Assembly (NCBI GenBank): GCA_963802635.1
Contig: CAWDJJ010000003.1
Location: 62,001-126,000, forward strand
Source of the DNA: CAVTLG01 sp963802635
GTDB taxonomy: Bacteria; Chloroflexota; Ktedonobacteria; Ktedonobacterales; Ktedonobacteraceae
Length of the DNA stretch: 64,000 nt
Direction of reading: 5' to 3'
Below, in pieces: positions 50,887 to 59,265 of this stretch. The notes beneath the pieces are model-generated. The model saw only the letters and a list, made by a program, of their open reading frames with translations. It had not been told where the DNA came from and made no database searches. The position numbers and the translations under genes are program-made. The number at the start of each line of letters is the position of its first letter. Within the stretch, counting starts at the first letter, position 1.

Positions 50887-51696
50887 TCAATACCAGGCCA
50901 GCGTCTCGCCAACGCTCACAACATTGCCGATGATGGTGAGCGCAGGAGACGTGAGACCGGTAGCGCGCGCTTTCTGGGCAATATCAGCCAGGGTGCCTGT
51001 CACCACACGTTGTTGTGGCAGTGTACCCTCCTGAATGACTGCGGCGGGAGTCGTCGGGTCTTGTCCAGCACTGATCAGGCTTCGCGTGAAGTTTGGTAGT
51101 GCCGTGACGCCCATCAGCACAATCAGTGTGCCTCCCAGAGCGGCCAGCGCTTGCCAGTTGACTGCTGGCGAGGCTGAACAACCCTCGTGGCCGGTGACAA
51201 TCGTAACGGACGAAGCATAATCGCGGTGTGTGACTGGGATGCCTGCGTAGGCCGGTACCGCGATGGCGGAACTGACGCCAGGGACGACCTCGAAAGGGAT
51301 ACCGGCGTTGACGAGCGCTTGAGCCTCTTCGCCACCCCGCCCGAAGACAAAGGGATCTCCACCCTTTAGGCGCGCCACCGTCTGACCTTGCCGGGCATGG
51401 CTGATCAGCAGGGTATTGATCTGCTCTTGTGGCAGTGTATGGCAACCGGGTCCCTTCCCAACATAGATCATATCAGCACCTGGACGCGCTTCATCCAACA
51501 ATTGCGGACTGATCAGACGGTCGTAAAGTATAACGTCGGCAGCACGTAAGCAGCGCAGGCCCTTGAGCGTCATCAATTCTGGATCGCCCGGCCCGGCTCC
51601 AATCAAATACACTTTGCTGGCTGGCCCACTGCGCGAAGATGAGGTCTCGGTATCGCCAGTGGCCTCAGTTGGTTGTCGTATGCTGATTTGCATCAT
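50887..51696 (-). CDS. cobA: uroporphyrinogen-III C-methyltransferase (SUMT)
   Basis: About 269 residues from the ATG at 51696 (GGAGGAG 5 bases upstream; an earlier Met codon lies in repeat DNA). SAM-dependent methylation of uroporphyrinogen III at C2 and C7 to precorrin-2, the entry to siroheme and cobalamin. Seen: VYLIGAGPGDPELMTLKGL (about 28-46), ADVILYDRLISPQLL, TVARLKGGDPFVFGRGGEE, VPGVSSAIAVPAYAGIPVTH, and IVLMGVTALPNF. Alone here, not fused to a CysG dehydrogenase domain, which is instead the next gene. Overlaps the sirC end by 32 bases. Confidence 0.93.
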   Translation of the reverse strand: MMQISIRQPTEATGDTETSSSRSGPASKVYLIGAGPGDPELMTLKGLRCLRAADVILYDRLISPQLLDEARPGADMIYVGKGPGCHTLPQEQINTLLISHARQGQTVARLKGGDPFVFGRGGEEAQALVNAGIPFEVVPGVSSAIAVPAYAGIPVTHRDYASSVTIVTGHEGCSASPAVNWQALAALGGTLIVLMGVTALPNFTRSLISAGQDPTTPAAVIQEGTLPQQRVVTGTLADIAQKARATGLTSPALTIIGNVVSVGETLAWY

Positions 51697-52435
51697 GTGT
51701 CTCCTCCGGGGCGGAGGCAAGCTCCGCCCCTACCCTGTTATCCCCCCTCTCCGCCTCTTGCATAGCGTTGATAATTGTGGATACCGAGATATCCACATGA
51801 TAGCGTCGTAGCAGGCGAACAGTGCTTGCCAGTGCCTCGGTTTCATCCTCTTCGATGAGCAATTGTAGAACATCTGAAGCAAAGAATGCGCCAAAAAACG
51901 CATCACGCCCAGCGTAACTGAGTCCACTTTCCTTCATGCATGCACGCGCGGCAGCAGCTAGACGCAGGTAAGCATCATACTCTGGAGGTAGAAGGTCCTC
52001 CAGATACTGGCGCGTGCGTTTTGCCATGCTGGGACTGCTGCCCTCCGTTGAGACGGCGACGGTGAGTTTCCCGCGCCGTAGAATAGAGGGCAGAATAAAA
52101 TTGCAGCGCGCAGGCATATCGACAATATTGACCAACTGACCACGTTCCTGTGCCTCTTGCCAGATCACTTCGGCCAATAGCGGATCATTGGTTACGGCAG
52201 CTACGACCACAAATGCGCCAGCCAAGTCTCCAGGCTCATAGGTCTTATAGCGCAAAGCCACCGCCTGGCTTTGTTCCAGGTCCAGCAATTCATCGCAGAA
52301 CGCAGAACTCATCACCGTGACGCGCGCGCCACTGGCGTTCAGTGCGGCAGCCTTTTCCGCTGCCACGTGATCGCCGCCGATCACCAGGGCCGCTCGATTA
52401 CGCAGATCCAGCATGATGGGATAATAATTTGGCAT
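51665..52435 (-). CDS. precorrin-2 dehydrogenase (SirC / CysG N-terminal type)
   Basis: 256 residues. NAD-dependent oxidation of precorrin-2 to sirohydrochlorin. Seen: AALVIGGDHVAAEKAAALNA (about 15-34, Rossmann motif), AFVVVAAVTNDPLLAEVIWQ, VNIVDMPARCNFILPSILRR, LTVAVSTEGSSPSMAKRTRQ and LARAARACMKES-like helices, i.e. the CysG/Met8p dehydrogenase-dimerisation fold. The C-terminal end (about 230-256, RGDNRVGAELASAPEETHDA) is encoded by a GGGTAGGGGC-type repeat (51706-51735), so the tail is not native. Starts 7 bases after the sulfite reductase stop and overlaps cobA. Confidence 0.88.
   Translation of the reverse strand: MPNYYPIMLDLRNRAALVIGGDHVAAEKAAALNASGARVTVMSSAFCDELLDLEQSQAVALRYKTYEPGDLAGAFVVVAAVTNDPLLAEVIWQEAQERGQLVNIVDMPARCNFILPSILRRGKLTVAVSTEGSSPSMAKRTRQYLEDLLPPEYDAYLRLAAAARACMKESGLSYAGRDAFFGAFFASDVLQLLIEEDETEALASTVRLLRRYHVDISVSTIINAMQEAERGDNRVGAELASAPEETHDANQHTTTN
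51706..51735. repeat. GGGTAGGGGC-family half element inside the sirC/cobA junction
   Basis: CCGGGGCGGAGGCAAGCTCC then GCCCCTACCC; a 9-bp hairpin GGGGCGGAG/CTCCGCCCC with loop GCAAG. It is the same GGCGGAGGCAAGCTCC sequence as at 24862 and 28971. It codes the end of SirC and forms the cobA leader. Confidence 0.65.
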
Positions 52436-52442
52436 ACCTGAC

Positions 52443-54200
52443 TTATCCTGTCACTGCTTGTCCTGCCACGCGCTCTTGTAATTGTGCAATGCCGACGCGC
52501 TGGCAGAAATCGCCAAAGGTCTCCTGCGGCTGGCGCTCGTCGCGCCAGAGGACCAGTAACGGATGGAGCGTTGGCACAATCTCATGCGTCTTGATGGACT
52601 GTGTATAGAGCGTATTCATGCGTGTATTAGCCCAGTCGCCACCGACATAGAGATTATAGAGATCCTTTGAGCGACCGACCAGCCCAATATCGCCCATGTG
52701 AGGTCGTGCACAACCATTAGGACAGCCGGTCATACGAATACTGAGCGGCTCGCCAGCCAGGCCCAGTGCGTGTAGATCGTTCTCAATGAGCTTGACGACA
52801 TCAGGCAATACGCGCTCCGCCTCGGCCAGTGCCAGCCCGCAGGTCGGCAGGGCAGGACAAGCCATGGCAAAGCGATACGCGCCCGCTGCCTGGGGATCGG
52901 TCGAGATCCCATACGTGTGCAATGTGGCTTCCAGGGCGGAACGCTGCTCTTCAGCGATATCCGTGAGCAATATATTTTGTTGACCAGTCAGGCGAATACC
53001 GGGTTGAAATTGCTCAATCGTCGCGCGTAGCCCCGTCTTCAGACGCAGTTGTGCACTATCTTTGATCCGTCCGTTTTCGACATGCAGTCCCAGGAACCAG
53101 CGCCCATCGGCCTGCTGATGCCAGCCAAGATGATCCTCTACATCATGGAAAACAACCGGGCTGGGTGTAGTTAGCTGATAGCCAAGACGCTGTTCGACCT
53201 GTGCGCGAAACCAGTCAACACCGCGTTCCTCTACCACATATTTCATACGTGCGTGCTTGCGGTTTTGGCGATCTCCGTAGTCGCGTTGTACCGTCACGAT
53301 AGTCTCGACTACTGTCAGCGTCTGCTCCACCGTCACATCGGCCAGAGGAGTTGCCAGGCGTGGGAAGGTTTCTTTTTTGCCATGCGTCATACCCATACCG
53401 CCGCCAATGATCAGCGTGAAACCGACCAGCTCTATGCCGTCCAGCCGTGCAACCATGCCGATATCTTGCGTGTAGGCATCAACGCAGTTATCACCAGGGA
53501 AAGCCACACCGATTTTGAATTTACGTGGCAGATAGGTAGGTCCATAGAGCGGCTCGACATTTTCCGCTGCATCTTCAGCTTCAACCGTGTGGATTTTTTC
53601 GCCATCGATCCAGATCTCGTGATAAGCCTTCGTATGAGGTGCCAGGCGCGTAGCGATCTGATGCACAATTTCCTGCACCTGGGCCTGTGCGCGACTGCCC
53701 ACGGGCGCGGGACAGGCCATCACATTGCGATTAACATCGCCACAGGCCCCCAGCGTAGAAAGTAGCGACTCATTGATGTCATGGATCGTCGCTCGCAAAT
53801 CGCCCTTTAAGATGCCATGCAACTGAAAACCTTGCCGTGTCGTAATGCGCATCGTACCATTGCCGAAGCGCTCCGCCAACTCATCCTCGGCCAGGTATTG
53901 CTCGCTCGTCACAGCACCACCAGGGATGCGCGAACGCACCATAAACTGATAGGCTTTCTCCGTACCTGCTGCCTTGCGCGATTGGCGTACGTCGCGATCC
54001 TCCTGCTGATACGTGCCGTGGAACTTGAGGAGCTGTGTCTGATCCTCAGAGAAACGCGCCGTATCTTCTTGTAGCTGCTCAGCAATCTGCCCATGCAAAT
54101 AATCACTCGTGTCTTTGATGTGCTCAACTTTGCTGCCCACCCCCGGCCCTGCGGCGAGCAGGTGAGAGGAGGTCTGTGGTTGATCCTGGTCAGATGGCAT
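52443..54200 (-). CDS. sulfite reductase, siroheme/[4Fe-4S] hemoprotein subunit
   Basis: 585 residues, AAGGAGATG upstream of the ATG. Assimilatory six-electron reduction of sulfite to sulfide. N-terminal half: MRITTRQGFQLHGILKGDLR, GDVNRNVMACPAPVGSRAQ, YLPRKFKIGVAFPGDNCVDA. C-terminal half: cluster ligands CPALPTCGLALAEAERVL (Cys-X5-Cys) and TGCPNGCARPHMGDIGLVG (Cys-X3-Cys). The CPALPTCGLAxAEAER and GCPNGCARP motifs fit the CysI/Sir group better than nitrite reductase (NirA), but the two are close. Ferredoxin is the likely donor, since no flavoprotein subunit is nearby. Followed by sirC and cobA, which supply siroheme, so this is one transcript. Confidence 0.9.
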   Translation of the reverse strand: MPSDQDQPQTSSHLLAAGPGVGSKVEHIKDTSDYLHGQIAEQLQEDTARFSEDQTQLLKFHGTYQQEDRDVRQSRKAAGTEKAYQFMVRSRIPGGAVTSEQYLAEDELAERFGNGTMRITTRQGFQLHGILKGDLRATIHDINESLLSTLGACGDVNRNVMACPAPVGSRAQAQVQEIVHQIATRLAPHTKAYHEIWIDGEKIHTVEAEDAAENVEPLYGPTYLPRKFKIGVAFPGDNCVDAYTQDIGMVARLDGIELVGFTLIIGGGMGMTHGKKETFPRLATPLADVTVEQTLTVVETIVTVQRDYGDRQNRKHARMKYVVEERGVDWFRAQVEQRLGYQLTTPSPVVFHDVEDHLGWHQQADGRWFLGLHVENGRIKDSAQLRLKTGLRATIEQFQPGIRLTGQQNILLTDIAEEQRSALEATLHTYGISTDPQAAGAYRFAMACPALPTCGLALAEAERVLPDVVKLIENDLHALGLAGEPLSIRMTGCPNGCARPHMGDIGLVGRSKDLYNLYVGGDWANTRMNTLYTQSIKTHEIVPTLHPLLVLWRDERQPQETFGDFCQRVGIAQLQERVAGQAVTG

Positions 54201-54272
54201 TGTGGCATCTCCTTGCTATAGTCGCTTTGTACTGGCAACTATGGGAAAGGTTTCTCTTGCTTTTTACATAAA

Positions 54273-54297
54273 TTTGTTGATATATTAAATCAACAAA
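54273..54297. promoter_or_regulatory. palindromic candidate operator between sulfite reductase and the divergent gene
   Basis: TTTGTTGAT (54273-54281) and ATCAACAAA (54289-54297), 9-bp perfect halves around 7 bases. Read on the minus strand, TTGATT at its edge with TATGTA 17 bases on gives a weak promoter for the sulfite reductase, so a bound repressor or activator would overlap the -35 region. May be a sulfur-status regulator site. Confidence 0.55.
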
Positions 54298-54396
54298 GTA
54301 ATGCTGATACTTACTATAAGGTCAGGGTGTTGCGCTGTCAACCCTTTCGCGGGAAATGGACAGTCAGTTTCAACAAATTGTGTGAGGAATAGACAT

Positions 54397-55356
54397 ATGG
54401 ATTTTCTTCTGAGTTGCATTTCGACGAAACATTCGCTGCTCAAGAAACATTGGAGCGAGACGAAGCAGCCCGCAGGCTCACCCGAGAAGACAGAGTGTCC
54501 TGTTACCGTGCTGGGCAGCATGGAAAAGCCCAAGGATGACCAGGGAGGTTTGCTTTGCCTGTTGAACGGTGATGGACAGGTGCGGGCCAGTGTTGCGCTC
54601 CCGATGCCAGCAGGTATGGCTTTAGGTGATGATGGCATGCTTGTGACCTCTATTTATGACGTGCATAAAGTGGCGTCTGATCTTTCAATGGTACAACAAG
54701 ATACTGTCAGTTTGCCTGCATTTAACATGCTGCATTCGCTCTCTCGCACGCGTCGGGGCTATCTGGTAGCCAGCACCGGCCTGGATGCTATCCTGGAGTT
54801 CACGCAGGAGGGCCAACTGCTGTGGAGCTGGTGGGCGACTGATCACGGATTTACGCAGACACCCGCAGGCGAAACGCGTGTGGTTGACAAGGCACTAGAC
54901 CATCGTGGCATCAAGTATGGGACACTGGCACAGACGACCCATGTCAACTCCGCGGCTGAACTGCCGGATGGTACGGTGCTGGCAACGCTCTTTCACCAGG
55001 GTCTGGTCATTGCCATTGACCGCGCTGACGGCTCATGGCAGCCTGTGCTAGGCAACCTGGATCATCCGCACTCGGTGCGTATCCTCAATGATCAGTATAT
55101 TACTGTTGCTGATACAGGTCGTGGACGCGCATTGCTAGTCAATATCAAGCACCTGAAGGGCAAGATTGAAGCCGAAGTGCCCGCGCAAACGAACTGGTTG
55201 CAAGATTGCTTTTATGATCAGCGCACTGATCGCTGGTTTCTGGTGGACGGGAAAAACACGCGTATTGTACTGCGTGCAGGTACCTCTGGTGAGAAAGAAC
55301 TCACGCAGATCGAGCTTAATCCTGAGTGGCGTCTGTATGAGATCTTGCCGCTTTAA
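54397..55356 (+). CDS. beta-propeller-like protein, possibly arylsulfotransferase-like
   Basis: About 319 residues from the ATG at 54397 (GAGGAAT upstream; the frame is open from 54301). Repeated strand-turn units end in Asp/Gly: TVLGSMEKPKDDQGGLLCLL, LPMPAGMALGDDGMLVTSIY, YLVASTGLDAILEFTQEGQL, AELPDGTVLATLFHQGLVIA, PHSVRILNDQYITVADTGRG. WWATDHGFTQTPAGETRVVD is like the region with His in arylsulfate sulfotransferase-like propellers. No signal peptide. Divergent from the sulfite reductase across a palindrome, so possibly co-regulated with sulfur assimilation. Function unproven. Confidence 0.65.
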   Translation: MDFLLSCISTKHSLLKKHWSETKQPAGSPEKTECPVTVLGSMEKPKDDQGGLLCLLNGDGQVRASVALPMPAGMALGDDGMLVTSIYDVHKVASDLSMVQQDTVSLPAFNMLHSLSRTRRGYLVASTGLDAILEFTQEGQLLWSWWATDHGFTQTPAGETRVVDKALDHRGIKYGTLAQTTHVNSAAELPDGTVLATLFHQGLVIAIDRADGSWQPVLGNLDHPHSVRILNDQYITVADTGRGRALLVNIKHLKGKIEAEVPAQTNWLQDCFYDQRTDRWFLVDGKNTRIVLRAGTSGEKELTQIELNPEWRLYEILPL

Positions 55357-55441
55357 ATGAAATACTGATCCCCTCATCTATAGAAAAACTCGTTCAGTCT
55401 AATCTTCTGCTCACTAATTCACGTTAGTAATGGCACAATAA

Positions 55442-55470
55442 AAGGCATCTCACAACGGAGATGCTTTTTT
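55442..55470 (+). terminator. rho-independent terminator after the propeller gene
   Basis: GGCATCTC and GAGATGC stem with loop ACAACG, followed by TTTTTT. 85 bases after the stop. Confidence 0.85.
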
Positions 55471-55604
55471 GTAGTCAGGCGGAAATCTCTCTTGTAAGAA
55501 AAGCAATGCGCTACTTAATTACAATGTATTCATATATAGAATTCCGTTTACTTTACAAGATAAATGCTTTATAATCTGACTACAAATAGGGAGTACGTCA
55601 GGAG

Positions 55605-56024
55605 ATGCACGTGCTGAGATATCATAAAGTATCAAGTAAAGTGCTTGTGAGTATTGTCATAGCGGCCTTTGGTAGCCTGTTTATGTTCTTATTGGCAAGT
55701 GTTGTGGGAGGGGTTGTTGGTAATGCTGCATATGCAGTTTTGCCCTGGATATGGGATCAAATAACGAGATCATTAGCGACGACTCCCTGGCCTTGGATCA
55801 TTACATTTGTTATTTTCTTGGCTGCTGCGACGATCCTGGCTTATGGCTGGACTCAATATCGCTTCTTAAAAGGTGCACTGAATACGACCAATGCTATTGT
55901 AAAACTGGATGATGCTTTACTCATGCAGCTTGCAAGTATTGTGTCTACTTCCGATTTGAGAGAAGAGATGCGAAGGCTTCTGATGCAGTTATTACAAAAT
56001 GCGACAGTCTTCTCCTCCCGTTAG
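55605..56024 (+). CDS. small membrane protein of unknown function
   Basis: 139 residues. Two transmembrane helices (about 15-42, VLVSIVIAAFGSLFMFLLAS, and about 65-86, WPWIITFVIFLAAATILAYG) with a Trp-rich loop between, then a soluble C-terminal tail (about 87-139, LDDALLMQLASIVSTSDLRE). GGGAGTACGTCAGGAG precedes the ATG. Followed by a second small membrane protein 107 bases on. No family recognised. Confidence 0.6.
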   Translation: MHVLRYHKVSSKVLVSIVIAAFGSLFMFLLASVVGGVVGNAAYAVLPWIWDQITRSLATTPWPWIITFVIFLAAATILAYGWTQYRFLKGALNTTNAIVKLDDALLMQLASIVSTSDLREEMRRLLMQLLQNATVFSSR

Positions 56025-56131
56025 GGATGGCAACCTGGCTAGTGTTGCAATATTAACCTGAAAGTGACGATTTTAGCGTAACAAATAAAGGCTCTGGCGT
56101 GAGGAAGTCAGAGAGAGTAGGGAGTATTGCT

Positions 56132-56488
56132 ATGGATGCCGCTGAGCGAGAACATGCGTTATGGGCAGCTTCTGGACAATATATTCGTGGTGAGATCAGT
56201 TCAGAGCGCTTAGGACAAATCGAACTCTCTTCGGATTTAGATCGTAAAGCAGCAACTTTTGCTGTTATCGCTCACAGTATGCGCAGATTTCTAGTCATAT
56301 CCATAACATGTTTGTTTATATTATGGATAATGGGATCTCTCCTTTTATATATCATTATTGGTCATTTTTGGACTGTAATCTTTGTCACATCAGCCATTTT
56401 CAGCCCTATCTTTTTCGCTGTTTTTAGCCCGATACTCAGATATTATTTTCCACGCGCGCAGACACATCGTCGGAACCAACGTGATTAG
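56132..56488 (+). CDS. small membrane protein of unknown function
   Basis: 118 residues from the ATG at 56132 (AGGGAGT upstream). A soluble N-terminus with a short DUF1707-like stretch (EREHALWAASGQYIRGEISS, ERLGQIELSSDLDRKAAT), then two transmembrane helices (about 57-80 and 85-108) and a basic tail (AQTHRRNQRD). The pattern of a small N-terminal domain with two helices is like 2TM/DUF1707 proteins of high-GC Gram-positives, but this is only a resemblance. Upstream gene at 55605 may be a partner. Confidence 0.5.
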   Translation: MDAAEREHALWAASGQYIRGEISSERLGQIELSSDLDRKAATFAVIAHSMRRFLVISITCLFILWIMGSLLLYIIIGHFWTVIFVTSAIFSPIFFAVFSPILRYYFPRAQTHRRNQRD

Positions 56489-56737
56489 TAAAGTTTGACT
56501 TACAGCCATCTTTCCGATGGAAAATACTGCTCTAATGTCCCCCCCAGGTCATTTTTACTCCAAGAGCCACCCAAGGAAAATTTATAAAATGAGGAGCTGT
56601 TACACTCCTCTTGATAGCGGATAGTAAGACACGAGAAAAAGAGTACTCTTCACAAAAGATACAACATATATCACGTTAGAAGCACTCTTTTTTTCGCCTG
56701 TGCATAACAGCCAACCGGATGCTACGCGCGATGGTGT
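56489..56737. other. convergent intergenic stretch
   Basis: No gene in 249 bases. CACTCTTTTTTTCG (56680 on) after a weak hairpin could end the + strand transcript. Nothing else recognised. Confidence 0.4.
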
Positions 56738-57163
56738 TTAGTGACCACAACCGCAACTGCGCGACTCGCCACCGCCATCAGCGGCCTTGAAGGATTGTCC
56801 ACAGCCGCAACCAGAGACTGCATTGGGATTGTTGACCGTAAAGCCAGCGCCCATCAGGCTATCGACGTAGTCAACTTCACTACCAGCAATATAGCCGATG
56901 CTAATGTCATCAACAAAAACTTCGAAGTCCTCAAAAGGAATAACCGTATCACCCTCTTGCTCTTCATCGAGAGTCATACCATATTGGAGGCCGGAGCAAC
57001 CACCACTGGCGACAAAGATACGCAAACCCAGAATTGGGTCGTCTTCCTGCTTAATCAGGTTTTGGTCGTTTTCCTGCTTAATCAGCTCACGAACTTTCTC
57101 GGCGGCGATGGGGGTAATCGTGATTACAGACGTCTCAATCACCGACAGGCTGGTTCTGCTCAC
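56738..57163 (-). CDS. A-type iron-sulfur carrier/insertion protein (IscA/ErpA/HesB family)
   Basis: 141 residues. HesB core with three conserved Cys: GGCSGLQYGMTLDE (about 54-67) and SGCGCGQSF (about 117-125). Receives and delivers Fe-S clusters in the cytosol. Unusual: an insert after the first helix contains a tandem duplication LIKQEND-QN-LIKQEDD-P (57040-57088 in DNA, about 24 bases each), lengthening the loop before the first Cys strand. A second Cys-rich tail (ESRSCGCGH) adds two cysteines. GAGAGG lies before the ATG. Not in an isc/suf operon here. Confidence 0.88.
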   Translation of the reverse strand: MSRTSLSVIETSVITITPIAAEKVRELIKQENDQNLIKQEDDPILGLRIFVASGGCSGLQYGMTLDEEQEGDTVIPFEDFEVFVDDISIGYIAGSEVDYVDSLMGAGFTVNNPNAVSGCGCGQSFKAADGGGESRSCGCGH

Positions 57164-57298
57164 TCATATCAATTTACCTCTCCAAAGGGGTTGACTATGC
57201 AGCCCCTGCTATTGTAGATAGATTAGACGTTGTTGCTACAACTATCTTTGTGGCTATTATAAACTACAAAAAATGAAGCGTCAAGGAGAGATGCACAG

Positions 57299-58933
57299 CT
57301 ATAACCCGAAATGCTGCTGCACACGAACGACGTTGGCAAGCAGATCAGGCACATCAGGTGGCATACCAAATAAAAGTTCACTGCGCCGCTCCTGGCTGGT
57401 TGCCAAACGGGCGATGATATTCGAGGCAGACCAGCCCTGGGCCATGAGATGAGCGGCCAGTCCACTAATGATCGGCGTCGCAAAAGAGCTACCGGCCCAG
57501 TCAGCCCAGCCTGAATTATTTTGTTCCCCGCTCGGGAAGTTGGATGAGATATAAATACCACGCACAGCATCCGGCAAACCATTACTATCGACACCACCAT
57601 CGCTATCACCCCCAAAAGTAGCAACACCGGAGTCATTGGGCGGAACGTTGGCCGCATTAGCGAAATTCGATGGAGCAAATTTACTATTGACCGAGGTTAC
57701 ACTCAACGTCATCTCATAGCGCGCAGGTGCGCGCGGTGGACGTGGGGGCAATCCCTGCTGATTTGCTGGTAACGAGTCATTGCCAGCCGCGGCGACAATC
57801 AGCGCGCCATGCGCAGATAAACTCTCAAAGAGCAGGCGCACACCTTCCTCTAAATGTGCCAGTACACGTGTAACGCCCATCAGTTGCGTCGTGGGCCATT
57901 GTCGATTATCTAACCAGATATAAGGCAAACGACGAATATCCGGCATGATAGTCAGACTCAGGTTAATGATCAGGCGACGAATAGCACCTGATACCATCTC
58001 ACGCTCCAGATCGGTCAATGCAGCAAATAAAGCATAAAGATCTCCTCCACCAAAATCATTCATAACACGTATCAGGCGAATGCGCGCGCGAGGTGCGCTA
58101 TCCCGAATGAGTCCAGCCACAGACAGTCCATGATCCGGCATGAAATAATAGCGCAACTCGCCGCCGTGATCCCGCCCGGTAGAGACATCGTTGGTGAGAG
58201 CATAGCGATCATACTCAACCACAAAAGAGCCATCTTCATTGCGCAAGTCATTAGCCACACGCTGCAATAACCAGTTACGCCGCAGTTCTGGTCGTGTGGC
58301 CGCACCGCGAATGCGGTCAGGATGATGCGCGGTATCCAGGACAGCCACAAGTACATCTTCAGCACCCTTTGAGTCAAGTGGAATAGCCTGGTCCACCAGC
58401 TTGACACGCCAACCGGGCAGAACATTAGCGGGTGCGGAGACCTCCAACAGAGGCGATGGCTGCGGCGTCATGGCCGGACCACCTCCAGCGTAGAACGAAG
58501 GGGCAGCCGTAACCAGCCAGTTGGGCATAGCAGAGACCACGTGCAGTCCAACCTGCGCCAGATGCTCAAGATGACCCTGGATATAGGCTAAAGCCATCGG
58601 CATAGGATCGCGCACAGCGGGATCACGATGGCGCGTATGCAAAAAAAGAGCCACGAGCGGCTGCTTGCGATGGAGTCCAAAAATAAAAGCGCGGCGACGT
58701 ACAGGTGGCATAGAGGGCGTTATACTCCAACGGCCAGATGTGCCATAAATCTCAAGCGAAAGACCATATTGCGTCAGAAACTCATTCAGTTGATTACGAA
58801 TCTGTTCAATCAATATGTCCAATGTATCATCAACGGGAAGCCGGGGCAGACGAACAACAAGAACCATTTCACCAGGAATCCAGTGGTACAGCTCGTCAGG
58901 TGTACCCATGAATTCGGTCGAACTACGAGACAT
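57299..58933 (-). CDS. subtilisin-like serine protease (peptidase S8)
   Basis: 544 residues from the ATG at 58933 (GGAGGGGG upstream; an earlier ATG at 58969 has no ribosome binding site). Catalytic triad: Asp in VLVAVLDTAHHPDRI, His in DHGLSVAGLIRDSAPRARI (HGLSVAG in place of HGTHVAG), and Ser in WAGSSFATPIISGLAAHLMA; the oxyanion region is AAGNDSLPANQ. No signal peptide is visible, so the enzyme may be cytoplasmic or exported by another route. The N-terminal about 180 residues (LYHWIPGEMVLVVRLPRLPV) are a long extra domain. Substrate unknown. Confidence 0.86.
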   Translation of the reverse strand: MSRSSTEFMGTPDELYHWIPGEMVLVVRLPRLPVDDTLDILIEQIRNQLNEFLTQYGLSLEIYGTSGRWSITPSMPPVRRRAFIFGLHRKQPLVALFLHTRHRDPAVRDPMPMALAYIQGHLEHLAQVGLHVVSAMPNWLVTAAPSFYAGGGPAMTPQPSPLLEVSAPANVLPGWRVKLVDQAIPLDSKGAEDVLVAVLDTAHHPDRIRGAATRPELRRNWLLQRVANDLRNEDGSFVVEYDRYALTNDVSTGRDHGGELRYYFMPDHGLSVAGLIRDSAPRARIRLIRVMNDFGGGDLYALFAALTDLEREMVSGAIRRLIINLSLTIMPDIRRLPYIWLDNRQWPTTQLMGVTRVLAHLEEGVRLLFESLSAHGALIVAAAGNDSLPANQQGLPPRPPRAPARYEMTLSVTSVNSKFAPSNFANAANVPPNDSGVATFGGDSDGGVDSNGLPDAVRGIYISSNFPSGEQNNSGWADWAGSSFATPIISGLAAHLMAQGWSASNIIARLATSQERRSELLFGMPPDVPDLLANVVRVQQHFGL

Positions 58934-59265
58934 GCACGAAAATCCCCCTCCACATAGAGTGTGGTGCAATCAAATAAGTGCGGTGCATCTTGCCCAGAGG
59001 ACAAAATACAAACGGAAGTGAAGAATGCTCTACTAGCGTCACATTATAGCTCAATGGGTAGGGGGAGACAACCAGCATAGCGCGTTTGGAACAAAACTAC
59101 TAGCATGCAGTCTCGCGCGACCTACCATGTCATATTGCCCCGCAATGATGGAGTCCTTTCGTCTCATGTCTTCGTTCTAATCATAGAAGACTTGCGAAAG
59201 TGTTTGAAACCAGCACAGGGAACATGGGGTTCCTATCAAACACATTCTGCGGGAGGAAAGCCAGC
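58934..59265. other. divergent intergenic stretch
   Basis: 332 bases between the subtilase and the M20 peptidase, which read outward. It should hold both promoters. No strong consensus pair or repeat was recognised. Confidence 0.4.
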
